Below, piece after piece: positions 17,456 to 26,682 of a DNA stretch of 64,000 bases. The stretch is from Pirellulimonas nuda (GTDB lineage Bacteria; Planctomycetota; Planctomycetia; Pirellulales; Lacipirellulaceae). Location of the stretch: assembly GCF_007750855.1 (NCBI RefSeq), contig NZ_CP036291.1:1240001-1304000 (forward strand), written 5' to 3'. Positions within the stretch are counted from its first letter, which is position 1. Each line of letters opens with the position of its first letter. Under the pieces are notes generated by a model. The model saw only the letters and a program-made list of their open reading frames with translations, was not told the DNA's origin and searched no databases. Position numbers and translations under genes: made by a program.

Positions 17456-18820
17456 ATGCCCAGCCCGGTTGACCCTACCGCTGCCCTGCGCAGCGCCCTG
17501 GCCGTATCGCCAGAGAACGCCCCGCTCCGCCGCCATCTGGCCGAAACTCTGATGTCGCTGGGGCGGTTCGACGAGGCGGTCGCCGAGTACCGGGTGCTGC
17601 TGGAGCAGAAGCCGGACGACGACGCCACCAAGGTCGGCCTGGCGGACGCCTACCTGCAGCAGGAGCGGTTCAGCGAGGCGGCGGTGGTGCTTGAGTCGAT
17701 GGTCGACCGCCGCGACCCCCCCGCCGCGGCGTGCGTGCTGTACGCGCGGCTCTGCGTCCGCGAAGGGCGGATCGAGGATGCGGTCGCCCGCTACAAGCAG
17801 GCGCTCGAGATCGACCCCGAGAGCGCGGACGAAGAGCTCGCCGCGCGGCTGGGCGTGCGGCCCGAGGAGGGGTTTGACGACCTGTTCGACGACGACGTGA
17901 GCGAGGGCCGCGTCCGCCGCGGCGATGGCGCCTTCGACGACGACGAGCTGGGGATCGAGATCGAACGCCCCAAGATCGGCTTCGCCGACGTCGGCGGGAT
18001 GGAGGCCCTCAAGCAAGAGATCCGCGTCAAGATCATCTACCCGATGGAGCACCCGGAGGTCTACGAGGCGTACGGCAAGAAGGTAGGAGGCGGCATCTTG
18101 ATGTACGGCCCCCCCGGGTGCGGCAAGACCTACCTGGCCCGCGCCACCGCCGGCGAGATCAAGGCCTCCTTTGTGTCGGTCGGCATCGACGACGTGCTGG
18201 ACATGTGGATGGGGCAGAGCGAGCGCAAGCTGCACCAACTCTTTCAGCACGCCCGCGACAACGCCCCGTGCGTGCTGTTCTTCGACGAGGTCGACGCCCT
18301 CGGCGGCCGGCGCAGCGACATGCAGAGCGGCGCCGCGAGGCAGCTCATCAATCAGTTCCTGGCCGAGCTAGACGGCGCCGAGCACAGCAACGAGGGGGTT
18401 CTGGTGCTGGCGGCCACCAACGCCCCGTGGCACGTCGACGGGGCGTTCCGCCGCCCGGGCCGGTTCGACCGCGTGCTGTTCGTCCCGCCGCCCGACGAGC
18501 CGGCCCGGGCCGACATCCTCCGCATCCAGTGCGCGGGCAAGCCGACGCGGGACATCGACTACGCCAGGCTCGCCAAGCGGGCCGCCAAGTACTCCGGCGC
18601 CGACCTCAAGGCGGTGCTCGACCTGGCGATCGAGGCGAAGCTGACCGAGGCGATCCAGTCGGGCGCCCCGCCGCAGCCGATCCTGGGCCGCGACCTCGAG
18701 CGCGCGATCAAGCAGCACAAGCCAACCACGCAGGAGTGGTTCGCATCGGCCCGCAACTACGCGCTCTACGCCAACGATGGCGGGCTGTACGACGACGTGC
18801 TGAAGTACTTTGAGAAATAA
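17456..18820 (+). CDS. TPR-AAA+ ATPase
   Basis: A 454-residue fusion. Residues about 5-120 contain tetratricopeptide repeats (AVAEYRVLLEQKPDDDATKV; AVARYKQALEIDPES). A very acidic linker (FDDLFDDDVSE) leads to a classical AAA ATPase related to the FtsH/p97 clade: Walker A GPPGCGKT (residues 218-225), Walker B VLFFDEVDAL, and a second region of homology with RRPGRFDR carrying arginine fingers. No protease domain or membrane segment is visible, so it is more likely an unfoldase or remodeller whose TPRs recruit a partner. Start ATG 17456 is the first after the divergent spacer. Confidence 0.87.
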   Translation: MPSPVDPTAALRSALAVSPENAPLRRHLAETLMSLGRFDEAVAEYRVLLEQKPDDDATKVGLADAYLQQERFSEAAVVLESMVDRRDPPAAACVLYARLCVREGRIEDAVARYKQALEIDPESADEELAARLGVRPEEGFDDLFDDDVSEGRVRRGDGAFDDDELGIEIERPKIGFADVGGMEALKQEIRVKIIYPMEHPEVYEAYGKKVGGGILMYGPPGCGKTYLARATAGEIKASFVSVGIDDVLDMWMGQSERKLHQLFQHARDNAPCVLFFDEVDALGGRRSDMQSGAARQLINQFLAELDGAEHSNEGVLVLAATNAPWHVDGAFRRPGRFDRVLFVPPPDEPARADILRIQCAGKPTRDIDYARLAKRAAKYSGADLKAVLDLAIEAKLTEAIQSGAPPQPILGRDLERAIKQHKPTTQEWFASARNYALYANDGGLYDDVLKYFEK

Positions 18821-18824
18821 CGAA

Positions 18825-18983
18825 GATGGCCACAAAAAGGCACAAAAAAGCACAAAGAAGCAATTGCACAACGACCAACCTCCAATCAGTAAGCACAGAG
18901 CGGTCGCCTGCGTAAAGTCATTGGGGCTCTATTTATCGGTCCTCTCTTTTCTTTGTGCTTTTTTGTGCCTTTTCGTGGCCATC
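18825..18983. repeat. 35-bp inverted repeat of gcacaaa units
   Basis: Arm 18825-18859 begins gatggccacaaaaaggcaca and consists of gcacaaa-type units; arm 18949-18983 is its reverse complement with one mismatch in 35. It starts four bases after the TPR-AAA stop and ends nine bases before the stop of the convergent glycosyltransferase gene. The T-rich ends on both strands would suit a bidirectional terminator. Confidence 0.9.
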
Positions 18984-18991
18984 TGTCGTCG

Positions 18992-19960
18992 TTAAGCCGC
19001 TGCACGCAGCTCGGGCGTCTCGAAGCCGGTCACGCGATCAACGGCGTAGGGCCGGCGGCCTTGGCTTTCGTAGTAGGTGCGGCTGCTCATCTCGGCGAGC
19101 ATCCCCATCGACAGGAACTGCAGGCCCGCCATCTGGCCGAACAACGCCGCGTACAGCAGCGGGTTGCCGGTGAGGTCGAATCCTGCAAAGAGCCGCATTC
19201 CGATCGCCACGAGGCCCGCCGCGGCGCCCGCCAGCATCGCGCCGGCGCCGATCGTGCCGAACAGCCGCATCGGCTTCAGCGCGAAGCGGGTGAGGTAGAC
19301 GATGGTCACCAAGTCCAGCAGCACCGCAAAGGTGCGCGAGATGCCGTACTTGCTGGCGCCGGCGCGGCGTGGGTGGTGCGTGGTGACCACCTCGGTGCAG
19401 CGGGCGCCGTAGAAGTTGGCCATGATCGGGATGAAGCGGTGCATCTCGCCGTACAGCCGCAGGTCGGCCGCGATCTCGCGACGCATCGCCTTGAGCGTGC
19501 AGCCCAGGTCGTGGCACTGGAAGTTGGTCGCCCAGGCGATCAGCTTGTTGGCCAGCTTGGAGGGGAGCTTGCGGCTGAGCCACGGGTCTTGCCGGTTCTT
19601 CCGCCAGCCGTGCACCAGGCTGTAGCCCTGGTCGATCTTGTCGAGCATCATCGCGATGTCGGCGGGGTCGTTCTGCAGGTCGCCGTCCATGGTGACGATC
19701 ACGTCGCCCGTGGCGTGGTCGATGCCGGCGCTCATCGCCGCGGTCTGGCCGTAGTTGCGGCGCAGCTCCACCACCTTCAGCCGGCGGTCCGCGCGGGCCA
19801 GCTCGCGCAGCTTCTCACGCGAGCCGTCGGTCGATCCGTCGTCTACCAGCACCACCTCGTAGGGACGCTTGGCGGCGTCCATGGCCGCGCAGACCGCGTC
19901 GCACAGCGGGCCGACATTCTCAATCTCGTTGTAGATAGGGACGACGACAGAGACATGCAT
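18992..19960 (-). CDS. GT2 glycosyltransferase, DPM1/ArnC-like
   Basis: A 322-residue membrane-associated family 2 glycosyltransferase. The GT-A domain has VVVPIYNEIENV, VDDGSTDGS and TMDGDLQNDP (DxD-type metal and nucleotide-sugar site). Two C-terminal helices (residues about 225-290) place it with polyprenyl-phosphate glycosyltransferases such as ArnC, GtrB and DPM1. It likely makes a polyprenyl-phosphate sugar used by the PMT-type transferase encoded upstream on the same strand. Start ATG 19960 gives the canonical MHVSVVVPIYNE. Confidence 0.88.
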   Translation of the reverse strand: MHVSVVVPIYNEIENVGPLCDAVCAAMDAAKRPYEVVLVDDGSTDGSREKLRELARADRRLKVVELRRNYGQTAAMSAGIDHATGDVIVTMDGDLQNDPADIAMMLDKIDQGYSLVHGWRKNRQDPWLSRKLPSKLANKLIAWATNFQCHDLGCTLKAMRREIAADLRLYGEMHRFIPIMANFYGARCTEVVTTHHPRRAGASKYGISRTFAVLLDLVTIVYLTRFALKPMRLFGTIGAGAMLAGAAAGLVAIGMRLFAGFDLTGNPLLYAALFGQMAGLQFLSMGMLAEMSSRTYYESQGRRPYAVDRVTGFETPELRAAA

Positions 19961-19970
19961 AGCGGGGAGA

Positions 19971-20022
19971 GGTGTTAGGTATAAATAGTTTAGGTTTTAG
20001 GCGTTAGTCTTTAGGCGCTAGT
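19971..20022. repeat. Heptad-like gttaggt/tttaggc repeat
   Basis: Ttaggt, ttaggtttta, gcgttag and ctttaggcgctag recur at 7-8 base spacing directly upstream of the GT2 start. The same word class forms the inverted repeat at 52841-52970. Only one arm is present here. Confidence 0.6.
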
Positions 20023-20037
20023 TCAATCCGTGGCGAA

Positions 20038-20057
20038 CCGTCGGCGTGGGCCGACGG
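20038..20057. terminator. Short GC hairpin after PMT gene
   Basis: Ccgtcggc (20038-20045) and gccgacgg (20050-20057) form a perfect 8-bp stem with a 4-base loop, six bases after the minus-strand stop of the PMT-family gene. No T tract follows on the minus strand, so terminator function is tentative. Confidence 0.5.
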
Positions 20058-20063
20058 AGCGTT

Positions 20064-21866
20064 TCAGCGAATCACCGCTTCCGACTGCGCCGCGGCGACG
20101 ATCGCCGGCGACTTGCTCAGCATCACGACGCGCCCGTTGCGGCGGAGGAACCGCTTCTCTTCGGCGACCACCGTGGCGCCCTCGGGGAGGTTGGGTTCGA
20201 TCTGTTCAAACACGTCGCCCGGCACGAGCACGACCCCCGGGCTGGGCCCGGCCAGGTAGTCGGCGATCGCGTCGGCGCCGATCTGCTCGACCGGCCGGCC
20301 GAGGTAGAACACCAGGTTCGGCGTGAAGTAGCCGCACAGGGCCACGCGGGTCGGCTCGGGGGCGCCCGCCTCGAACGCGGCGATCCGCTCGGCCAGCCGC
20401 GGGCCCTCTTGGTAGGGGCTCGCGCGGTAGGCAGAGAAACTCACCGTCGCGGTTGTAAACAGCACGCAGCCCGTGGCGAAGCAGGCCATCGCACGCGGGC
20501 GGTTGTTCCGGTACAGCATCACCAGCGCCGCCGTGCTGGCGAACATCGCAGAAACGGCCGGCAGGCCGATCCAGGGGTCGGCCTTGAGCAGCGTCGACGC
20601 CAGAACGATCAGCCCGACCCCAACGGCCAGACCGGCGATCCCGAACGCAGAGAACCCGACCCTAAGCCGCCTGAGCGGCGGCAGCTCCAGCCGGCAGGCC
20701 CGCACCAGCCAGCACCCGGTCACCAGCGCCACGGCCGGGTAGCAGGGCGTGACGTAGTTGGGGAGCTTGGTCGCCGCGAGCGTGAAGAAGCCGACGTACC
20801 CGCCGATCCAGCAGAGCAAGAAGCCGAGCGACGGACGCTGCGGGTCGGCGCCGCGGACACGCAGCACCGAGGAGGTGATCGAGGCGGGCAGGAAGACCGA
20901 GCCGGGGAAGAACCCGACCATGATCGCCACCAGGTAGTAGATGACCGGCCCGCGGTGGTTCTCCATCGGCTGCATGAACCGGCCGACGTTGTGGCCCCCC
21001 AGGAACCCGGCGAGCCAGGCGCCGTCGGTCCGCAGCCCTACGGCTACGTACCAGGGGAGCGCGATCGTCAACACGATGAGCGCCCCGGGCAGCACACGCA
21101 GCGACAGGAGGATCCGCAGCAGCCGCGCGGGCGCCAGCCGGCGTCCGAGCCCGTGCAGCACGCCGCGCCACAGGCCCACGGGCGTGCGGCTTGAGGGGTC
21201 GATGTCGACCAGCGACGCCCACAACCCGATGACAAACAGAGGGAGCACCACCCCCACAGGCCCCTTGGCCAGCACGGCCATGCCCATGGCGGCGTACATG
21301 GCGATCCAACTGACGCGCGGCAGCGGCGTCTCCGAGAGCCGCAGCAAGGCGGACCCGTCGCCAGAGAAGCTGCCGCCGCGCAGCCGGCTGATCCCCGAAA
21401 CGAACGCCAGGAAGGCCGCGGTGGTGCAGCAGATCAGCAGTGCATCGGGGGTCGACGCGCGCGACAACGCGGCGAACATCAACCCGCTGGCCAGCAGCGT
21501 TGCGCCCAGCGCGCCGGCCCAGCGGTCGAGCAGCAGGCGGCCGAGGTGGTAGGTCATCACGACCGAGCCCACGCCCGCGAGCGACGAACCCAGCCGGGCC
21601 GCAAACTCGTTGACTCCGAACAAGGAGTAGGAGACCAGCATCACCCAGTAAATAAGGATCGGCTTGTCGACGCGGAGCTGGGCGTTAAAGGTGGGCACCA
21701 CCCAGTCGCCGCGCTCGAGCATCTCGCGCCCGCACACGGCGTTCTTGGGCTCGTCCTCATCGAACAGCAGGGGCCCGCCGAGGTTGGTGAAGAACACCAC
21801 GGCGGCCACAAGGGCGACGCCCCAGGGGAGCCACCGGGCGGTAACTGGGGAACAGGGTGCGTGCAT
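20064..21866 (-). CDS. ArnT/PMT-family membrane glycosyltransferase
   Basis: A 600-residue polytopic protein of the GT39/GT83 (PMT, ArnT) type. The first periplasmic loop has the catalytic pattern DEDEPKNAVCGREMLERGDW, then VPTFNAQLRVDKPILIYW; about eleven further helices follow and a soluble C-terminal domain begins near residue 480. These enzymes move a sugar from a polyprenyl-phosphate donor to lipid or protein outside the membrane. The adjacent GT2 enzyme probably makes the donor. Start ATG 21866 is favoured because the first helix (WGVALVAAVVFFTN) begins shortly after; 40 more in-frame codons upstream lack membrane character. Confidence 0.85.
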   Translation of the reverse strand: MHAPCSPVTARWLPWGVALVAAVVFFTNLGGPLLFDEDEPKNAVCGREMLERGDWVVPTFNAQLRVDKPILIYWVMLVSYSLFGVNEFAARLGSSLAGVGSVVMTYHLGRLLLDRWAGALGATLLASGLMFAALSRASTPDALLICCTTAAFLAFVSGISRLRGGSFSGDGSALLRLSETPLPRVSWIAMYAAMGMAVLAKGPVGVVLPLFVIGLWASLVDIDPSSRTPVGLWRGVLHGLGRRLAPARLLRILLSLRVLPGALIVLTIALPWYVAVGLRTDGAWLAGFLGGHNVGRFMQPMENHRGPVIYYLVAIMVGFFPGSVFLPASITSSVLRVRGADPQRPSLGFLLCWIGGYVGFFTLAATKLPNYVTPCYPAVALVTGCWLVRACRLELPPLRRLRVGFSAFGIAGLAVGVGLIVLASTLLKADPWIGLPAVSAMFASTAALVMLYRNNRPRAMACFATGCVLFTTATVSFSAYRASPYQEGPRLAERIAAFEAGAPEPTRVALCGYFTPNLVFYLGRPVEQIGADAIADYLAGPSPGVVLVPGDVFEQIEPNLPEGATVVAEEKRFLRRNGRVVMLSKSPAIVAAAQSEAVIR

Positions 21867-21993
21867 CGCTGGCGCTGCTTCGGTGTGGTTGGACTCCGAG
21901 AGGGGGCGGAGTCTAGAAGAGCACGCAGCGCGGGGCAACGCCGAAAGAGCGCCCCGTGATAGCTCGGGCGCAGCAGCAACGCGCAAGCGGGTG

Positions 21994-22009
21994 GTAGCCC
22001 GTCGGCTAT
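21994..22009. repeat. Partial copy of family B repeat
   Basis: The 16 bases gtagcccgtcggctat are identical to part of the right arm region at 13362-13377. It lies between the stop of prs and the start of the PMT gene and lacks its partner arm. Confidence 0.65.
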
Positions 22010-22052
22010 CGGGGGCTTTGCGCTCTTAAGTAGAGGGGCGCGTGGTCGCCCG

Positions 22053-22997
<945 letters not shown>

Positions 22998-22998
22998 G

Positions 22999-23013
22999 GG
23001 GGGCTTCGCCCCC
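22999..23013 (-). promoter_or_regulatory. GC hairpin abutting the prs start codon
   Basis: On the minus strand gggggc-gaa-gccccc forms a 6-bp stem with a three-base loop, with one base between the hairpin and the ATG of prs. It occupies the place where a ribosome-binding site would be expected, and no Shine-Dalgarno sequence is seen. A role in translation control is inference. Confidence 0.5.
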
Positions 23014-23041
23014 GGGACTGGGGGCTGGGGGCTGGGGGCTG
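23014..23041. repeat. Heptad tandem repeat ggggctg
   Basis: Four consecutive seven-base units: gggactg, ggggctg, ggggctg, ggggctg. It fills the spacer between the GlmU-like stop and prs. It belongs to the heptad class described for the window. Confidence 0.8.
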
Positions 23042-23071
23042 GGGAAGCCCAACGATATTGGAGAAAGTATT

Positions 23072-23096
23072 GAGCCGGAAGCGTCAGCGCCCGGAG
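23072..23096. repeat. Family C repeat, single arm spanning a stop codon
   Basis: The 25 bases starting gagccggaagcgtcagcgcc are identical to 34496-34520, where they form half of a hairpin. Here the second arm is missing, and bases 23084-23096 include the last codons and the TGA of the GlmU-like gene, so the repeat supplies the end of the protein. Confidence 0.8.
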
Positions 23097-23866
23097 TGCG
23101 GTGGTGACGATTTGCCCATTCCGAGGCGCTTCATCTCTTCTTCAACCTTGGCCAGATCCTCCGGTGTGTTCACGCTCAACGACTCGCACGCTTCCAGTAC
23201 GGGGAGCGCTTCGACGCGCCGGCCCTGGCCGAGCAGGATGCCGGGGCCGTCGGTCACGTAGTACTCGGCTTGGGCGTTGGCGGTGGTGAGCCGGTCGAGC
23301 GCAGAGAGCAACGCCGGTGCGTCGAACACGTAGGTGCTCATGTTCACCTCCGTAACGCGTTGCTGCTCGGGCGTGGCGTCGCGTTGCTCGACGATGGCTT
23401 GGAACTGGCCGCTGGCGTCGCGTACGATGCGGCCCAGCCCGGTGGGGTCTTCACGGTGGGCGGTGCCGATGACGCACGCCGGGCGTTGGTCGGCCGGGGC
23501 GTCGAATCGGGCGAGCAGCTTCTTGACGCTCGCGGGCCGCAGCATGGGCGAATCGCCCGTCACCACCACCACCGGCCCGTCCCAGCCCGCAAGCTGCGAC
23601 CGGCACTGCATCACGGCGTGGCCCGTGCCCAGCTGCTCGGTCTGTTGGGCGAAGGCGATGTCAGACTGGCCGGCGAGCGCCTGCTCGACCAGTTCCGACC
23701 GGTAGCCCACCACGGCCACAATCTGGCGAACCCCCGCCTCACGCAACGCGTCTACCACGTACTGCACCAGGGGGCGTCCGCGGGCGGGGGTGAGCACCTT
23801 GGGGAGTTCGGACTTCATCCGCGTCCCCTTGCCGGCGGCGAGGACGATAGCGAGGGGGGCAGACAT
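23084..23866 (-). CDS. GlmU-like N-terminal nucleotidyltransferase
   Basis: A 260-residue sugar-phosphate nucleotidyltransferase resembling the uridyltransferase half of GlmU: LAAGKGTRMKSELPKVL (nucleotide loop), QLGTGHAV, GDSPML (metal Asp) and EVNMSTYVFD. The left-handed beta-helix acetyltransferase half of full GlmU is absent, so it may make UDP-GlcNAc from GlcNAc-1-P made elsewhere, or use another sugar-1-phosphate. It precedes prs, consistent with a glmU-prs unit. Start ATG 23866 gives the standard N-terminus (MSAPLAIVLAAG). The last residues are encoded by a dispersed repeat. Confidence 0.85.
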   Translation of the reverse strand: MSAPLAIVLAAGKGTRMKSELPKVLTPARGRPLVQYVVDALREAGVRQIVAVVGYRSELVEQALAGQSDIAFAQQTEQLGTGHAVMQCRSQLAGWDGPVVVVTGDSPMLRPASVKKLLARFDAPADQRPACVIGTAHREDPTGLGRIVRDASGQFQAIVEQRDATPEQQRVTEVNMSTYVFDAPALLSALDRLTTANAQAEYYVTDGPGILLGQGRRVEALPVLEACESLSVNTPEDLAKVEEEMKRLGMGKSSPPHSGR

Positions 23867-24155
23867 GCAGAGAAACACGCGGGTTCGAGTGGGCTGGCGG
23901 GAGAGCATCATCGCAAGACGGCGCGGCCCGGGAAAGTGGCCCCAATCACGCCCCGCCTGAGCGGGCGGGGCTTGCTCCCCGAGCGCTGGCGGATGGACGC
24001 AGGTTTGTCGCGGACCCCGGGGGGCCGCCGCGGTGCAATTATCCCCCGCCGAGGCGTGTGAAACATGGTTTGGCGCCCGGTAGACGACCAAGCGACCCGT
24101 CAGATATCCTACAAGATTCGCGTTTTCAAGCTTACTCACGGTCCGGAGAAGTGCG

Positions 24156-25064
24156 TTGATCGAGGCGATCCAAAAGGCCGATGTCCTCATCGAGGCGATG
24201 GGCTGGATCCGCCAGTTCCGCGACAAGGTGACGGTGATCAAGCTCGGCGGCAGCGTCATGGAAGACGACGACGCGCTGCGGCACCTGCTGGTCGACATCG
24301 TCTTTATGGAAACCGTGGGCATGCGGCCGGTGGTGGTGCACGGCGGCGGGGCCGCGATCAGCCGCGCCATGGCGGCCGCGGGGCTCGAGGCCCGCTTCGT
24401 GCAGGGGCGCCGGTACACCGACCCCGCGACGCTCAAGATCGTTGAGAAGGTGCTGGCCGGCGAGATCAACGAGTCGATCGCGGCCCGCATCGAGGAGTTC
24501 GGCGGCCGGGCGATGCCGCTGAACTTCGCCGGCGAGACCGACAACAACATCCTGTACGGCGAGCCGATCACGCTCACCGGCGACGACGGCGAGCCGGTGG
24601 ACCTGGGCGCCGTGGGGCACGTCACCCGCGTCGACCGCGACGTGCTAGACAACCTCTGCTACGCGGGCCAGGTGCCGGTGATCCCGTCGATGTGCGTCGT
24701 GGACGACGGCAAGCCTGGCGCGGGCGGCAAGCTGAACGTGAACGCAGACACCGCTGCAATGGCGGTCGCCCAGGCGATGGGCGCCGAGAAACTGGTGTTC
24801 CTGAGCGACATCAACGGCGTCCGCCGCGACAAGAACGACCCCGACTCGCTGATCCACTCGCTCGACGGCGCCGAGGCCCGCCGGCTGATCGCCAGCGGCG
24901 CGATCGAGGCCGGCATGATCCCCAAGGTCGAGGCCTGCCTCGAGACGCTGGACAAGGGGGTCCGCAAGGTCCACATCATCGACGGCCGGTTGCGTCACTC
25001 GCTGCTCTTGGAGATTTACACCAACTGCGGCGTGGGGACGGAGATCGTCAGCGACCCGGTCTGA
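24156..25064 (+). CDS. argB: Acetylglutamate kinase
   Basis: A 302-residue amino-acid kinase phosphorylating N-acetylglutamate, step two of arginine synthesis. Seen: [12 protein letters not shown] (phosphate-binding Gly loop), [19 protein letters not shown] and the C-terminal [20 protein letters not shown] and [12 protein letters not shown] segments. The start is TTG at 24156, preceded by GGAGAA at a good distance. The N-terminal helix before the kinase core is a feature of arginine-sensitive hexameric enzymes, so feedback inhibition by arginine is likely (inference). First of argB-argD-argF. Confidence 0.94.
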   Translation: MIEAIQKADVLIEAMGWIRQFRDKVTVIKLGGSVMEDDDALRHLLVDIVFMETVGMRPVVVHGGGAAISRAMAAAGLEARFVQGRRYTDPATLKIVEKVLAGEINESIAARIEEFGGRAMPLNFAGETDNNILYGEPITLTGDDGEPVDLGAVGHVTRVDRDVLDNLCYAGQVPVIPSMCVVDDGKPGAGGKLNVNADTAAMAVAQAMGAEKLVFLSDINGVRRDKNDPDSLIHSLDGAEARRLIASGAIEAGMIPKVEACLETLDKGVRKVHIIDGRLRHSLLLEIYTNCGVGTEIVSDPV

Positions 25065-25073
25065 CGGCAGGGA

Positions 25074-25249
25074 ACCGCCAAGACGCCAAGAGCGCCAAGG
25101 ACGCGCCAAGACGAAAGAAAGTGATCGGATCTGCAAGACAAAAGGTTTGATGGTTTGAGAATTGTCAGGACGGGGAAAGCGTCGCGAAACTCGGTGCTTT
25201 CTTCCCATCCTTCGTGGCGCGTCCTTGGCGCTCTTGGCGTCTTGGCGGT
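25074..25249. repeat. Perfect 35-bp inverted repeat of cgccaag units (argB/argD)
   Basis: Arm 25074-25108 starts accgccaagacgccaagagc and is matched base for base by the reverse complement at 25215-25249 (35 of 35). The unit cgccaag recurs at 8-11 base spacing. It fills the argB-argD spacer, with the left arm ten bases after the argB stop and the right arm ending 22 bases before the argD start. Confidence 0.93.
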
Positions 25250-25271
25250 TTAACCAATTTCGGATCGAGCT

Positions 25272-26483
25272 ATGACGACCGCCGTACAGTCTTCGATGAG
25301 CCCAGCTACCGCCGCGTTGTTCGCCGACTATGTCGTGCCGAACTACACGCGGTACCCGGTGTCGCTGGAGCGGGGCGAGGGTTCCTGGGTGTGGGACGAC
25401 CAGGGGCAGAAGTACCTCGACTTTTTCCCCGGCTGGGGCTGCAACCTGCTGGGGCACTGCCCGCCGCGCGTGGTCGAAGCCGTGCAGAAGCAGGTCGCCA
25501 CGCTGATCCACGTCCCCAATACCTGGCACACCGAGGTGCAAGGGCGGTGGGCCAAGCTGCTGAGCGAGCGGGCCTTCCCGGGCGCCAAGGCGTTCTTCTG
25601 CAACTCCGGCGCGGAGGCCAACGAGGCGGCCATCAAGCTCATCCGGCTGCACACCCCTGAGTCGCGCTACAAGATCATCACCTTCACAGGCGGCTTCCAC
25701 GGCCGGACGATGGGCGCCGTTACGGCAACGGCGCAGCCCAAGTACCACGAGGGGATCGGCCCGCTGGTTGCCGGCTTCGAGTACGCCCCGTTCGGCGACC
25801 TGGCGGCGGTCGAGGCGCTCATCGACGACCACACGGCCGGCTTCCTGGTAGAGCCCATCCAGGGCGAGGGGGGCGTCCGCCTCGCCCCCGAGGGGTTCTT
25901 GCAAGGCCTCCGCGACCTAGCGGACCGGCACGGCCTGGTGCTGGCGTTTGACGAAGTGCAGGCGGGCTGCGGCCGCACGGGGCACTGGTTCGCCTTCCAG
26001 CACTTCGGCGTCACGCCCGACGTGATGACCCTGGCCAAGAGCCTGTGCGGCGGCGTGGCCGGCGGCGCGATGCTGGTCAAGTCGGAACTCGCCCCCAGCC
26101 TGCGGCCCGGCATGCACGCCGCGACCTTCGGCGGCAACCCTCTGGCCGCGGCAGCCGGGATCGCCACGATCGAGACGATCGAAGAGGTCGGGCTGCTGCA
26201 GCGGGCCGGTGAGCTAGAGACGCTGTTCCGCGAGCGGCTCGAACCCCAGGTCGAAGAGCTCCCCATCGCCGCCGAGTTTCGCGCCTGCGGCGTGATGATC
26301 GGCCTCGAGCTGCTCACCCCCGGCGCGCCGATCGTGCAGGCCTGCATGGAGCGCGGCCTGCTCATCAACTGCACTCAGAACACCGTGATCCGCCTGCTGC
26401 CGCCGCTGACGCTCACCGACGAAGAACTGCACGCCGGCTGCGACATCTTGATCGACGCGCTCCGCAATCACACACCCAGCTAG
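25272..26483 (+). CDS. argD: Acetylornithine aminotransferase
   Basis: A 403-residue class III PLP aminotransferase converting N-acetylglutamate semialdehyde to acetylornithine. Seen: FFCNSGAEANEAAIKL, GGFHGRTMGAV, the PLP-ring Asp in LAFDEVQAGCGRTG, and the Schiff-base lysine in TLAKSLCGGV. Its place between argB and argF supports the arginine role over other class III aminotransferases. Start ATG 25272 lies just after the right arm of the spacer repeat; no strong Shine-Dalgarno is visible. Confidence 0.94.
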   Translation: MTTAVQSSMSPATAALFADYVVPNYTRYPVSLERGEGSWVWDDQGQKYLDFFPGWGCNLLGHCPPRVVEAVQKQVATLIHVPNTWHTEVQGRWAKLLSERAFPGAKAFFCNSGAEANEAAIKLIRLHTPESRYKIITFTGGFHGRTMGAVTATAQPKYHEGIGPLVAGFEYAPFGDLAAVEALIDDHTAGFLVEPIQGEGGVRLAPEGFLQGLRDLADRHGLVLAFDEVQAGCGRTGHWFAFQHFGVTPDVMTLAKSLCGGVAGGAMLVKSELAPSLRPGMHAATFGGNPLAAAAGIATIETIEEVGLLQRAGELETLFRERLEPQVEELPIAAEFRACGVMIGLELLTPGAPIVQACMERGLLINCTQNTVIRLLPPLTLTDEELHAGCDILIDALRNHTPS

Positions 26484-26535
26484 AAAAACCAACCACGGAG
26501 CCACAGAAGAAACAGAGAAGAAGACACCCAGAACT

Positions 26536-26612
26536 CTCTCGCAGAGGCGCAGAGACGCAGAGAACTGAAAGAATCAGCACCTGTCCTCTGCGTCTCCGCG
26601 CCTCTGCGAGAG
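26536..26612. repeat. 27-bp inverted repeat of cgcagag units (argD/argF)
   Basis: Arm 26536-26562 (ctctcgcagaggcgcagaga then cgcagag) pairs with 26586-26612 with one mismatch in 27. Outer flanks carry cacagaa/cacagag words on the left and ctctgtgttc on the right that extend the pairing. It separates argD from argF. Confidence 0.9.
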
Positions 26613-26682
26613 GTTCTTGTCTTTGCGATGCTCTGTGTTCTCAGTGACTCAGTGGTTAACTAATTCGACGACCGAGAAAGCC

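Noticed and set aside
23867-24652. N-terminal extension of the GlmU-like frame over argB
   Set aside because: The extension is antisense to argB and Ser/Thr/Pro-rich; the conserved nucleotidyltransferase start is at 23866.
25074-26612. CRISPR array in the arg spacers
   Set aside because: The units are 7-11 bases, imperfect and arranged as inverted arms without unique spacers of constant length; no cas genes.
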